From Clostridia bacterium (lineage in GTDB: Bacteria; Bacillota; Clostridia; Oscillospirales; Acutalibacteraceae), in NCBI GenBank assembly GCA_017428085.1, contig JAFRRP010000067.1:1-44338 (forward strand): a DNA stretch of 44,338 bases. Reading direction: 5' to 3'. The notes beneath the pieces are model-generated. The model saw only the letters and a list, made by a program, of their open reading frames with translations. It was not told the origin of the DNA and searched no databases. The position numbers and the translations under genes are program-made. Within the stretch, counting starts at the first letter, position 1. Each line of letters starts with the position of its first letter. Of the stretch, positions 16,931 through 25,173 are shown in pieces.

Positions 16931-17908
16931 ATGAAATACGCAACGATCGGCACCTCCTGGATCGCCGAAAAATATGTTTCCGCCGCGAAAACCGTCCCGG
17001 GGATCGAGCTGGAAGCGGTATACTCCCGTCGTCAGGAAACCGCCGAGACGTTTGCAGAAAAGTCAGGCGCGATAAAAACTTATACCGACCTTACGGCGCT
17101 GGCCTGCGACGCCTCCGTCGACAGCGTCTATATCGCCAGCCCGAACAGATTTCATTACGAACAGAGCAAAATGATGCTGGAAGCCGGCAAGAACGTCATA
17201 TGCGAAAAACCGGCGACCACCGCCGCCGCCGAAATGCGCGAGCTGTACGAGCTGGCGGAAGCCAAAGGCCTGATCTATACGGAAGCCATCATGTCCATCC
17301 ACACGCCCGCGTTCCCTATGCTGAAAGAAGCCCTTGCAAAACTCGGCCGCATACGCACGGCGCGGCTTGACTTCTGCCAGCTGTCCTCCAAATATCCTTT
17401 GTTTTTGGAAGGAAAAAAGCCCAACATTTTCAACCCCGCCATGCACGCCGGATGCCTGATGGATATCGGCGTATATAATTTGTATTTAGCCGCCGCCCTG
17501 TTCGGAAAACCAGAAACGGTCGTCTCCTGCGCGGAGTTTCTTGACAACGGCGCGGACGCCGCGGGCGCGGCGATCCTGCGCTACCCGGGCCTTTGCGTCA
17601 GCATGTGTTACTCCAAGGTGGGACAGCAATACGCGCCCAGTGAGATCGTCGGAGACGAAGGAACGATCCAGATCGGTTCCGTTTCCCAATTGACCGGGAT
17701 AAAACTGCTTACAAAGGACGGCGCCACCGAACTGGTGCCGGAGGACCTGTCCCGCGACGACGTGATGCGCGGCGAGGCGGCGTTTTTCCTGCGCATGGCG
17801 CAGGCCGGGGATTACAGCGATGCGGCGTACCGTTTCGCCAAGGAGACCGCCCTTACGGTCCGTGAGATCTGTGACTTTATCCGCAGGGAGAACGGTTTTA
17901 TTTTTTAA
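16931..17908 (+). CDS. Gfo/Idh/MocA-family oxidoreductase
   Basis: 325 residues: Rossmann fold (MKYATIGTSWIAEKYVSAAK), EKP motif in NVICEKPATTAAAEM, and the C-terminal domain with MDIGVYNLYLAAALFG. It resembles dehydrogenases of the trans-1,2-dihydrobenzene-1,2-diol or glucose-fructose type, but the substrate is open. The ATG at 16931 is chosen because the -10 at 16891-16896 lies over the earlier in-frame ATG. The gene ends 22 bases before the rpmH promoter, with no clear terminator in between. It is only distantly similar to the oxidoreductase at 14864-16018. Confidence 0.9.
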   Translation: MKYATIGTSWIAEKYVSAAKTVPGIELEAVYSRRQETAETFAEKSGAIKTYTDLTALACDASVDSVYIASPNRFHYEQSKMMLEAGKNVICEKPATTAAAEMRELYELAEAKGLIYTEAIMSIHTPAFPMLKEALAKLGRIRTARLDFCQLSSKYPLFLEGKKPNIFNPAMHAGCLMDIGVYNLYLAAALFGKPETVVSCAEFLDNGADAAGAAILRYPGLCVSMCYSKVGQQYAPSEIVGDEGTIQIGSVSQLTGIKLLTKDGATELVPEDLSRDDVMRGEAAFFLRMAQAGDYSDAAYRFAKETALTVREICDFIRRENGFIF

Positions 17909-17930
17909 TTAAAGTATTATAAAAAAAGTG

Positions 17931-17960
17931 TTGACATTCGCATCAGCGCTGATATATAAT
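17931..17960 (+). promoter_or_regulatory. Consensus sigma-A promoter of the rpmH operon
   Basis: TTGACA (17931-17936), 18-base spacer, TATAAT (17955-17960). Both hexamers are perfect. A roughly 95-base leader follows before rpmH. Confidence 0.9.
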
Positions 17961-18062
17961 AGAAAACCGTAGAAACAGGGGTGCTTTGCGCCTTTTTTCG
18001 AAAAACGCAGCGCTGTCAAAGCTCGCTGCCGTTCATCTGATCAAGATAGGAGGTTACACCGG

Positions 18063-18197
18063 ATGAAAAGAACGTATCAGCCCAAAAAGCGCCAGCGCAA
18101 GATGGAGCACGGCTTCCGCAAGAGAATGGCTGACAGAAACGGCCGTAAGGTTCTTGCCCGCCGCAGGGCCAAGGGCAGAAAGCAGCTTTCCTATTGA
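18063..18197 (+). CDS. rpmH: Ribosomal protein bL34
   Basis: 44 residues, [20 protein letters not shown] onward, highly basic and matching bL34 over its whole length. It is a 50S subunit protein. AGGAGGT lies 8 bases before the ATG. The stop codon overlaps the rnpA start (TGATG). It was too short for routine ORF lists and was found by reading the segment before rnpA. Confidence 0.97.
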   Translation: MKRTYQPKKRQRKMEHGFRKRMADRNGRKVLARRRAKGRKQLSY

Positions 18198-18583
18198 TGG
18201 CTGCCGACAGTGACGGCGCGAACAGCTTGCGCCGCGCCGGAACGATCACCGACAATTGTGATTTCCGCCGGGCTTACACAAGGGGCAAGGCGTACACGGA
18301 TCCTGCGCTGGTAACTTACGTCATCAGAAACCGCGCGGGAATTTGTCGTATCGGGATCACCGCAAGCAAAAAAATCGGCAACGCCGTACAGCGCAACCGC
18401 GCCCGCCGGGTCATCCGCGCGGCGTATCTGGCGGTACCGGAATCATTATCCGGGGGCTATGATATCGTGTTCGTTGCCAGGACAAGAACGGTCAGGAAGA
18501 AAAGCACGGAGCTGACGCCCGTGATCGAGAAGCATCTGAGATCGGCAGGTGTGATCAGAAATGTCACGCAAGAGCGCTCTTAA
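18197..18583 (+). CDS. rnpA: Ribonuclease P protein component
   Basis: 128 residues. The RnpA core is clear: [40 protein letters not shown] (the RNR motif that binds RNase P RNA), then YDIVFVAR. It binds the catalytic RNA and improves pre-tRNA 5' processing. The ATG shares its A with the rpmH stop, giving direct coupling. The N-terminus is about 10 residues longer than usual; no better internal start with a Shine-Dalgarno site is seen. Confidence 0.95.
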   Translation: MAADSDGANSLRRAGTITDNCDFRRAYTRGKAYTDPALVTYVIRNRAGICRIGITASKKIGNAVQRNRARRVIRAAYLAVPESLSGGYDIVFVARTRTVRKKSTELTPVIEKHLRSAGVIRNVTQERS

Positions 18584-18848
18584 AGCCATCGGCTTTTACC
18601 AGCGGAAAATATCTCCCCTTTTCGGACCGAAATGCAGGTATTATCCCACCTGCTCGCAATACGCCTTTGACGCGATCGAACGCTACGGCGTATTGCTCGG
18701 CGGCGCGATGGGCGCGCTGCGGATCCTACGGTGCAACCCGCTGTTTCCGGGCGGCGTGGACCCCGTACCCGATCTAAAGATCAAGTACAGAAGACCCGGA
18801 AGATCGATCTCCGCCGAAAACCCGGAGAATCGCAACTCACCAGATTAG
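18561..18848 (+). CDS. yidD: Membrane protein insertion efficiency factor YidD
   Basis: 95 residues with the family signature [20 protein letters not shown] and [12 protein letters not shown], then [18 protein letters not shown]. It is a small membrane-associated protein that aids YidC-dependent insertion. It overlaps the rnpA end by 23 bases, as in many Firmicutes. The last 20 or so residues are charged and variable. Confidence 0.96.
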   Translation: MSRKSALKAIGFYQRKISPLFGPKCRYYPTCSQYAFDAIERYGVLLGGAMGALRILRCNPLFPGGVDPVPDLKIKYRRPGRSISAENPENRNSPD

Positions 18849-18862
18849 CTCGGAGGTTTTTC

Positions 18863-19849
18863 ATGACTGCATTCTACGACTGGATCGCCACGCCGTTCGG
18901 CTGGATATTGGGCGTTTTATACACCCTGACGGACAACTATCTTCTTTCTCTTCTCATCATCACCGTCTTCGTCCGGCTGATCCTTGTGCCCTCTGCCGTC
19001 ACCCAGCAGAAGAATTCCGCCAAGCAGATGCGTCTGCAGGCGAAAGTCAATAAGATCAAGGCGAAATACGCCGGCGTGCAGGGCCGCGAGGCGCAGCAGA
19101 AGATCCAGGAGGAAACGCAGGAGCTGTACCGTCGCGAGGGCTTCAACGCCAGCCAGATGGGCTGTCTGCCCATGGCGCTGAACCTGATCGTGATGATGGG
19201 CCTTTACGGCGCGATCTACTCGCCTCTTTCCAAGGTGCTACGGCTGGGCGATACCGTCATGGAAGAGCTGAAAAACGTTTACGCCGCCGCAATGAACGTG
19301 GACATGTCCAAGCAGGGCACCCGCTACGAGCTGAATCTGCTGCACGAGTTCGCCAATATCAGCGACAAATTCAACCCCGAGATCGTCACCGAAACCATCC
19401 GCGACAAAATCACCGATCTGACGGACGGCCTTACGATCTTCGGCATCGACCTGACGCAGATCCCCAAGGACGACATCAAAAAATTGATCGTCATCCCGAT
19501 CCTTGCGGGCGTCAGCGCGCTGCTGACCAGCTTATTCATGTATCTGAAGCAGCGCAAGCAGAACCCCGAAATGGCAAAGAACCCCGCCACGGGCTGCATG
19601 ACCTTCATGTCCCCTGTGATCTCCGTGGTATTTGCCTTCACCCTCCCCGCCGGCATCGGTTGTTACTGGATCATCTCCAACATTCTCTCCTTTATCCAGA
19701 CCCTTGCGCTTTCGGCGGCGCTCAAGCCCGACAAGATCATCGCGCTGCAGATGATCGACGAAACGGTGGAAAGACGTTCCCGGGAAGAGAGCATCAAAAA
19801 GCGTGTCGCCCTGATGGCGGCCAACGCGGAAAAACAAAACAACGAATGA
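18863..19849 (+). CDS. yidC: YidC/Oxa1-family membrane protein insertase
   Basis: 328 residues, a Gram-positive type YidC without the large periplasmic domain. It begins MTAFYDWIATPFGWILGVLY. It has the conserved core NYLLSLLIITVFVRLILVP, a charged helical hairpin (QMRLQAKVNKIKAKYAG) with the essential arginine region, NASQMGCLPMALNLIVMMGLY, and final helices at about 220-240 and 260-300. It inserts inner-membrane proteins. The upstream frame extends into yidD, but CGGAGG before the ATG at 18863 fixes the start. Confidence 0.95.
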   Translation: MTAFYDWIATPFGWILGVLYTLTDNYLLSLLIITVFVRLILVPSAVTQQKNSAKQMRLQAKVNKIKAKYAGVQGREAQQKIQEETQELYRREGFNASQMGCLPMALNLIVMMGLYGAIYSPLSKVLRLGDTVMEELKNVYAAAMNVDMSKQGTRYELNLLHEFANISDKFNPEIVTETIRDKITDLTDGLTIFGIDLTQIPKDDIKKLIVIPILAGVSALLTSLFMYLKQRKQNPEMAKNPATGCMTFMSPVISVVFAFTLPAGIGCYWIISNILSFIQTLALSAALKPDKIIALQMIDETVERRSREESIKKRVALMAANAEKQNNE

Positions 19850-19910
19850 TTTTCCGAAGCGGAAGCGACCGCGCGTCAACGGATTATCAGGAAAAGAAAG
19901 GATCACAGCA

Positions 19911-21023
19911 ATGATTTTTGAAAAGATCGGTACCGGCTTGACCTATGAGGCCGCCGTGGAAGACGCGAAAAATCAGCTCAACGCGCCGGAAGACGCGGAA
20001 CTGCATTTTGAAACGATCCAGGAAGCGAAGAAAAAGCTTTTCGGACTCAAAACAGATCCCGCGAAGGTAAAGGTCTGGTATGAGATCAAGGACAAGCCGG
20101 CGCCCAAGCCTGAATCGCCAGCTCCCAAAAAGGCCGAAAAGCCCGCGCAGGAGAAGAACGCCCCCGCGCAGCGCGACAGGAACAACCACCAGAAGAACAA
20201 CCAGGAAAAGAAGCAGCCGAAGGAAAAAAAGCCCGCGCCGGAAAAAGCCGAAGCCAAAACGGCGGCAAAACCGACGGAAGAGCTCAAGGAACCCGTCTAC
20301 ACGCCTCTTCCCATTGAAGAGAACGACGCTGCGGCCAATTACCTGAAGACCATCATCGCCGGCCTCGGCATTGAAGACGCAAAGCTTTCCCTTGCGAAAG
20401 AGGAAAACGACAACGAATACATCTACACCGTCGACTGCGGCCGTGACGACGGCGCGCTGATCGGCAGAAGAGGCGAAACGCTGGACGCCATCCAGTACCT
20501 GCTGCGGCTTTCCATCAATAAGGGCCTTTCCGACGATAAGCACCGCAAGGTTTCCGTCAATGTGGGCAATTACCGCGAAAAGAGGAATGAGAACCTGCGC
20601 CAGCTGGCGGCGAAGAACGCCAGGACCGTGCTGAAGTACGGCAGAAACGTGGCGCTGGAGCCCATGAATCCCTATGAGCGCCGTATCATCCACACGGAGA
20701 TCCAGAAGATCGAAGGCGTGACCTCCTTCTCCACCGGCGTGGATTCCGGCAGACGCGTCATCATCGCGCTGGAAGAGGGCGTCTCCCCCACCAATCCCTC
20801 CAAGGGCGGCGGATATAACAAGCGCGACAATTACCGCGGCGGCAACAGAGGCGGCGGACGCGGCGGCGACCGCAGAGGCGGTGGCGGCGGATATCGCAAA
20901 AAGGAAGCGTATCAGCCCGCCGTGACCCGCGAGCCCCGCAAGGACAGCGCCGGCTCCCTGTACGGCAGGATCGAGATCCCGCAGGCAGGCGAAGCGCCCG
21001 AACAGGCGCCCGAGCAGGAATAA
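19911..21023 (+). CDS. khpB: Jag/KhpB RNA-binding protein with glycine-arginine-rich tail
   Basis: 370 residues: an N-terminal Jag-N domain (residues 1-50, IFEKIGTGLTYEAAVEDAKN, KKLFGLK), a long lysine/proline/glutamate linker (55-125), a KH domain (about 140-205, DDGALIGRRGETLDAIQYLL), an R3H domain (about 210-280, MNPYERRIIHTEI) and then about 60 residues rich in glycine and arginine with repeated RGG and GGR (NRGGGRGGDRRGGGGG). Jag/KhpB, often with KhpA, binds RNAs and influences cell division and elongation. The RGG-like tail is not typical of the family. AAAGGA precedes the ATG; the mnmE gene that often follows is absent. Confidence 0.93.
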   Translation: MIFEKIGTGLTYEAAVEDAKNQLNAPEDAELHFETIQEAKKKLFGLKTDPAKVKVWYEIKDKPAPKPESPAPKKAEKPAQEKNAPAQRDRNNHQKNNQEKKQPKEKKPAPEKAEAKTAAKPTEELKEPVYTPLPIEENDAAANYLKTIIAGLGIEDAKLSLAKEENDNEYIYTVDCGRDDGALIGRRGETLDAIQYLLRLSINKGLSDDKHRKVSVNVGNYREKRNENLRQLAAKNARTVLKYGRNVALEPMNPYERRIIHTEIQKIEGVTSFSTGVDSGRRVIIALEEGVSPTNPSKGGGYNKRDNYRGGNRGGGRGGDRRGGGGGYRKKEAYQPAVTREPRKDSAGSLYGRIEIPQAGEAPEQAPEQE

Positions 21024-21043
21024 TAAACTGACAATAACGCACA

Positions 21044-21078
21044 ACGCTCCCCGGACAAGCAGTTCGGGGAGCGTTTTT
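21044..21078 (+). terminator. Rho-independent terminator of the rpmH-khpB operon
   Basis: A stem of 10 bp (ACGCTCCCCG/CGGGGAGCGT) with an 11-base loop is followed by TTTTT. It is placed 21 bases after the khpB stop. Confidence 0.9.
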
Positions 21079-21100
21079 CTCTCAAAACTCAAAACACTTT

Positions 21101-22846
21101 TTACCCACCAATATAGGTCTCGTGACACGGAAATCTACGGTAATCATCAGAACCAACTTTATTATCATAGTTGTAGTCATAGCCCCTAAACTTACCGGTC
21201 GCCTTAGCAAACACCACGTCGTAAACTCTGTTATTCCCCTCCATGGTCACCCATGCATGACCGCCTGAATCAACGCCATCATCATGCACAATGACCTCTT
21301 TGCAGCCGCACTCCACCGCCAAAAAAGCGAATGCAAAGGAAGTGGAGCCGCAGCAGCCAGTGCGGTTCTTTTCAAAGATGTCGTTGGCAAACAGCATCTC
21401 ATAACCGGGTATATTTATTGATTCACCAACACCACGGTACTGCACGTAGGAATACCCCATCACCCAGTCGAAGGCCTTTTTCTTTTTCACACTGACGGAA
21501 TCCGAAGGATCGGTGATACTCGCCACGATCTTTTTTGCGTTGATGAAGGTGCGGATCTTTTCCACGGTGTAAGAATCCGTGGGCGCTTTGCCGTCGCCGC
21601 CCAGCTTGATGCCGTCGATCTTGACGCCCTTCGCCAGTACGCCGGTGTTCCTGTCAAAGAAATACCTTGCGCCGTCGATCACGCACCAGCTGTAATCCTT
21701 GACGCCCTTAACGCAGTGATAGGTATTCTTTCCCAAATCGATCCAGCCGGAAGCGGGAGCGCCGCAGGAAGCGCATGCAATCGTTTTTTTGTCAGCCGAA
21801 TCCTGCCATTGGTGACCGACGGCGGGGATCGGCGTGGACACTTTCACGCCGCACACCGTACAGGTAATGGTGCTGATGCCGTCCTTTGTGCAGGTGGCCT
21901 CCGTAACCGCCGGCTCGCCGAAGCTGTGCCCCTTCGCGGGGATCGCGGCGTCGTACCGGTAATCGCAGTCCTCGCAGGAAAAGGTCCTGACGCCTTTTTC
22001 CGTGCAGGTCGCCTCTTTGACGACGGGTTCGCCGTACCGGTGCCCGTTGGCAGGGCTGACCATCTCGCCCTCCGCCCCGCAGTAATCGCAGGCAAACGTC
22101 AGCTTGCCTTCCGCCGTACAGGTCGGCGTCTCCACGACCGCGACCGTATAAGCGTGCCTGTCGGGGACAGGATCGAGAGCAACGCTGATGCGCAGCGCCG
22201 TGCGGGCGTCCGCGGATGTCACCTTCCCGTCCGCGTCAAGATCCGCGTAAGGAAGCGCCTCGGCAGCCAGCCGTTCCAGACGGACGGCTGCACGCAGGAT
22301 GGCGCGGGCGTCGTTGGATTTCACGGCGTTGTCGCAGTCGGTATCGCCAAGCAAACGGCTCTCCCTGCGTTCACGCTCCGGCGGCAGTTCTTCATCCGTG
22401 TACTCATAGCCGCAGATGTCGCAGACATGCCGCGTAAAACCGCCCTCCTTCTGTGTCGGAGGGACCGCCGTATCCGTATAAGCGCACGGCTCCGTCTTCG
22501 GTTCGCCGCAGAGCACGCACACGACCGCGTGCGTACCGTCGCCGACAGCCGTCCATACCGGATCGTCACCGTAATCACAGGCAGCGGCAAACGATTTTCC
22601 GCACAACTCACAGACAGCGGTATGCGTACCGTCGCCGGCGTAGGAATACGCCGTCAGTATGTGTTCGCCGGTCTGCGCGCAGGCAGGGGCTTCCGGCTCC
22701 GCCGCATCCGTCGCGGTGGCGTCGGTATCCGATGCGACAGGTCCTTCCGGCACGGCTGCCGCCGAAACGAAAACCATGGCAGCCGCGATCAGCAGACAAA
22801 GTGCAAGCACGGCGACAGAGATGTATTTTTTGTATGTACCGTCCAT
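21101..22846 (-). CDS. Secreted dockerin and transglutaminase-like protein with CxxC repeats
   Basis: 581 residues. It has a signal peptide or anchor (MDGTYKKYISVAVLALCLLI), then several cysteine-pair modules (CELCGK, CVLCGEP, CDICGYEY). A dockerin type I pair follows at about 165-228 (LGDTDCDNAVKSNDARAIL and YADLDADGKVTSADARTAL, with the calcium-loop aspartates). Then come three tandem GHxxGEP-x-EATC modules with CxxC, and a C-terminal transglutaminase-like papain fold with the triad cysteine in TGCCGSTSFAF, histidine in GGHAWVTM and aspartate in YDVVF. It probably works at the cell surface or in a cohesin-dockerin complex as a protease or cross-linking enzyme; the activity is inferred. The ATG at 22846 follows GAGAGAG. 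Confidence 0.87.
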   Translation of the reverse strand: MDGTYKKYISVAVLALCLLIAAAMVFVSAAAVPEGPVASDTDATATDAAEPEAPACAQTGEHILTAYSYAGDGTHTAVCELCGKSFAAACDYGDDPVWTAVGDGTHAVVCVLCGEPKTEPCAYTDTAVPPTQKEGGFTRHVCDICGYEYTDEELPPERERRESRLLGDTDCDNAVKSNDARAILRAAVRLERLAAEALPYADLDADGKVTSADARTALRISVALDPVPDRHAYTVAVVETPTCTAEGKLTFACDYCGAEGEMVSPANGHRYGEPVVKEATCTEKGVRTFSCEDCDYRYDAAIPAKGHSFGEPAVTEATCTKDGISTITCTVCGVKVSTPIPAVGHQWQDSADKKTIACASCGAPASGWIDLGKNTYHCVKGVKDYSWCVIDGARYFFDRNTGVLAKGVKIDGIKLGGDGKAPTDSYTVEKIRTFINAKKIVASITDPSDSVSVKKKKAFDWVMGYSYVQYRGVGESINIPGYEMLFANDIFEKNRTGCCGSTSFAFAFLAVECGCKEVIVHDDGVDSGGHAWVTMEGNNRVYDVVFAKATGKFRGYDYNYDNKVGSDDYRRFPCHETYIGG

Positions 22847-22921
22847 TTTTTTCTCTCTCAAGAAAGCGGCTGCGCCGCTGCGCAGATCGCTTTCGGATAC
22901 CCTCGCAAATTTTGTCGCCGA

Positions 22922-23017
22922 TCAGTGGAAAAACACGGTGATGCCGACGGCTGCCACGCTGACGGCCATCAGCACCGCCAAAACGATAGCGACGATTTTC
23001 ACAAAACCTCTGTTCAT
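22922..23017 (-). CDS. 31-residue single-helix membrane peptide
   Basis: The ORF at 22922-23017 on the minus strand encodes 31 residues. A short basic start (MNRGFVK) is followed by one transmembrane helix of about 22 residues (IVAIVLAVLMAVSVAAVGIT) and ends FFH. AGGGTG lies 5 bases before the ATG. It sits between the phosphosugar mutase and the dockerin protein on the same strand and is too short for standard gene calling. The function is unknown; it could be a regulatory small membrane protein or a stray ORF, but the start site and composition argue that it is real. Confidence 0.6.
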   Translation of the reverse strand: MNRGFVKIVAIVLAVLMAVSVAAVGITVFFH

Positions 23018-23082
23018 ATGTACACCCTTTTCCCTCCGTCCCGCGCCGGGAACGCTTTCACAGCGCGGGATGAGATCGTATT

Positions 23083-24804
23083 TTATTTTTCGATGCCGAG
23101 GATAGCGGCTGTTTCCGCTTCATACAGCGCCGTTTGTGCCCTTGCGGCGGCTTCGTCCGCCCCCTGCACCATGGCGTAGACCTTCAGTTTAGGCTCGGTG
23201 CCCGCGGGCCGCACGATGACCTTATCCTTGTTGTCCATCTGCAGCACGATCACGTTGGAAACCGGCAGCGTGACGGCCTCTTCGCTGCCGTCCGCCATAT
23301 TCACGGTTTTACGCAGCTTATAGTCAGTGACGGATGCAACCTTTCTGCCGCCCAGCGTTTTGGGATACGCCGCGCGAAGCGCTTCCATCATGGCGACCAT
23401 CTTCGCCATGCCGTCGGCTCCCTCAAAGTAATAATTGAACAGCTGGTTGTTCCAGTAGCCGAAACGCGCGTACAGGCCGTTCATCACGTCCACCAGCGTT
23501 TTGCCCTGCAGCTTATAAAAGGAAGCCATCTCGCAGATCAGCAGCGATGCGTTCACCGCGTCCTTATCGCGGGTGTGCATACCGGTCAGGTAGCCGTAGC
23601 TCTCCTCAAAACCGATCTCAAAGCGGTCCGCTTCCCCCTTGTTTTCCAGCTCCGTCATCAATTCGCCGATATACTTGAAGCCCGTCAGCACGTTGGCGAC
23701 CCGGGCGCCGTAGCTTTCGGCGATAGCGGAAGCCATTTCCGTGGAAACGATGGATTTGATCACCACGGGTTGGTCGGCCAGCGCGCCCTTTGCCTTCTTC
23801 TGGGACAGGATATAATCGCAAAGCAGGCACCCCACGTCGTTGCCCGTCAACAGCTTGTATTCGCCGTCCGTCAGCACCGCGATGCCCACCCGGTCGCAGT
23901 CCGGGTCCGTGGCCAGCAGCAGGTCTGCTTTTTTGGTCTCGGCCAGCGCCAGCGCCTCGTTGAACGCCTCCCGGATCTCCGGGTTCGGGAACGGGCAGGT
24001 GGGGAATTTGCCGTCCGGCAGCTCCTGACTGGGCACGACCGTCACGTCCTCGATCCCCGCCATGGCAAGGATCCTGCGCACGGGCTTGTTGCCGGTGCCG
24101 TTCAGGGGCGTATAGATCACGGAAAGCCCCGCCTTTGCGCAGGCGTCGGGATTGACCGCGCGGGACAACACCTTTGCATAATAATCATCAAGAAAATCGT
24201 CCGGGATATACTCAATGCGGCCGTCCGCAAGGGCGGCGTCGAAATCCACGGTCTTCACATCGGCGAAAATGTCGCAGGCGTTGATAAACCTTAGCGTCTT
24301 GGCGGCGGCTTCATCGGTCATCTGGTAGCCGCGCTGATCGTAGCATTTATACCCGTTGTACTTGGAGGGGTTATGGCTGGCGGTGATGACGATACCGGAG
24401 CTGCAGCCCAGCCGTTTGACGGCGTACGCCACGATGGGAGTGGGCATCAGCTCTTTATACAGATAGACCTTTACGCCGTTGGCGGCCAGCACCGTTGCGG
24501 CATACTGCGCGAACCGATCCGAATTGATGCGGGAATCGTAGCCGATGGCAACGGAAGGAGCATCGAAATCCTCGTTGAGATAATCGGCAAGGCCCTGCGT
24601 CGCCTGACCGACGGTATAGACGTTCATGCGGTTGGTGCCGGCGCCCAGCACGCCGCGCAGACCGCCGGTGCCGAAGGCAAGGTTCTGCCAAAAGCGATCC
24701 AGGATCTCATCGCGGTCGCCTTCCACGCTTTTCAGCTCGGCGGCCACCTCGGGTTCGGTCGCCTTTTCGCGCCAAAGCGCATAGAGCTTATCGATATCGT
24801 TCAT
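23083..24804 (-). CDS. Phosphoglucomutase/phosphomannomutase family phospho-sugar mutase
   Basis: 573 residues, the long PgcA/PGM2-like form. The catalytic serine loop is GIVITASHNPSKYNGYKCYD, the metal loop DPDCDRVGIAV, the sugar loop GFEESYGY and the phosphate-binding end IVRPAGTEPKLKVY. It interconverts hexose-1-phosphate and hexose-6-phosphate, feeding glycogen or cell-envelope sugar synthesis. The ATG at 24804 has AAAGGA upstream; a TTG one codon earlier is not favoured. It has its own promoter. Confidence 0.93.
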   Translation of the reverse strand: MNDIDKLYALWREKATEPEVAAELKSVEGDRDEILDRFWQNLAFGTGGLRGVLGAGTNRMNVYTVGQATQGLADYLNEDFDAPSVAIGYDSRINSDRFAQYAATVLAANGVKVYLYKELMPTPIVAYAVKRLGCSSGIVITASHNPSKYNGYKCYDQRGYQMTDEAAAKTLRFINACDIFADVKTVDFDAALADGRIEYIPDDFLDDYYAKVLSRAVNPDACAKAGLSVIYTPLNGTGNKPVRRILAMAGIEDVTVVPSQELPDGKFPTCPFPNPEIREAFNEALALAETKKADLLLATDPDCDRVGIAVLTDGEYKLLTGNDVGCLLCDYILSQKKAKGALADQPVVIKSIVSTEMASAIAESYGARVANVLTGFKYIGELMTELENKGEADRFEIGFEESYGYLTGMHTRDKDAVNASLLICEMASFYKLQGKTLVDVMNGLYARFGYWNNQLFNYYFEGADGMAKMVAMMEALRAAYPKTLGGRKVASVTDYKLRKTVNMADGSEEAVTLPVSNVIVLQMDNKDKVIVRPAGTEPKLKVYAMVQGADEAAARAQTALYEAETAAILGIEK

Positions 24805-24842
24805 CAAATCATCCTTTCCTGCTGATATACTTATATAAAAAT

Positions 24843-24871
24843 ATTATATACCATCCGGGACGGTTTTACAA
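24843..24871 (-). promoter_or_regulatory. Sigma-A promoter of the phospho-sugar mutase gene
   Basis: Minus strand TTGTAA (24866-24871), 17-base spacer, TATAAT (24843-24848), about 40 bases before the ATG. Confidence 0.8.
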
Positions 24872-24925
24872 GAATTTTCTTGAAAAAGTAAACGGTTGAA
24901 AACAAATAACGGCAGCAGCTTAAAG

Positions 24926-24964
24926 CAGAAAAAAGGAAAAGCCCGGCGAACCGGACTTTCCTTT
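24926..24964 (-). terminator. Rho-independent terminator downstream of prfB
   Basis: On the minus strand AAAGGAAAGTCCGG, loop TTCG, CCGGGCTTTTCCTTT, then TTTC. The stem is about 14 bp. It lies some 210 bases after the prfB stop and just upstream of the mutase promoter, so it insulates the two units. Confidence 0.8.
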
Positions 24965-25173
24965 GGGGAAGAGAAAATAAATAAAAGGATTAGTCATTAT
25001 TATCAGGAAGCGGGTGTTTCTTCCTTACAGTGATATCATATACTATTCTGTTGAAATGCAAAGTGCAGAAATATGAATATTCTGTTAATATAATGAATTA
25101 TCTGTGAGCCGATTGTGGCATTTTTAACATATTCCCACAATTTCAAAGCGTTCTATTAAGAAATCGACATCCG
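24965..25173. other. AT-rich gene-free stretch downstream of prfB
   Basis: No ORF with a credible start is present. A small hairpin (AGGAAG/CTTCCT near 25010-25027) and scattered TATAAT-like hexamers (for example near 25098) are visible but lack partners. It is most simply the untranslated 3' end of the prfB transcript. Confidence 0.4.

Noticed and set aside
17909..18062. Search for oriC near rpmH
   Set aside because: No cluster of DnaA boxes and no dnaA in the neighbourhood.
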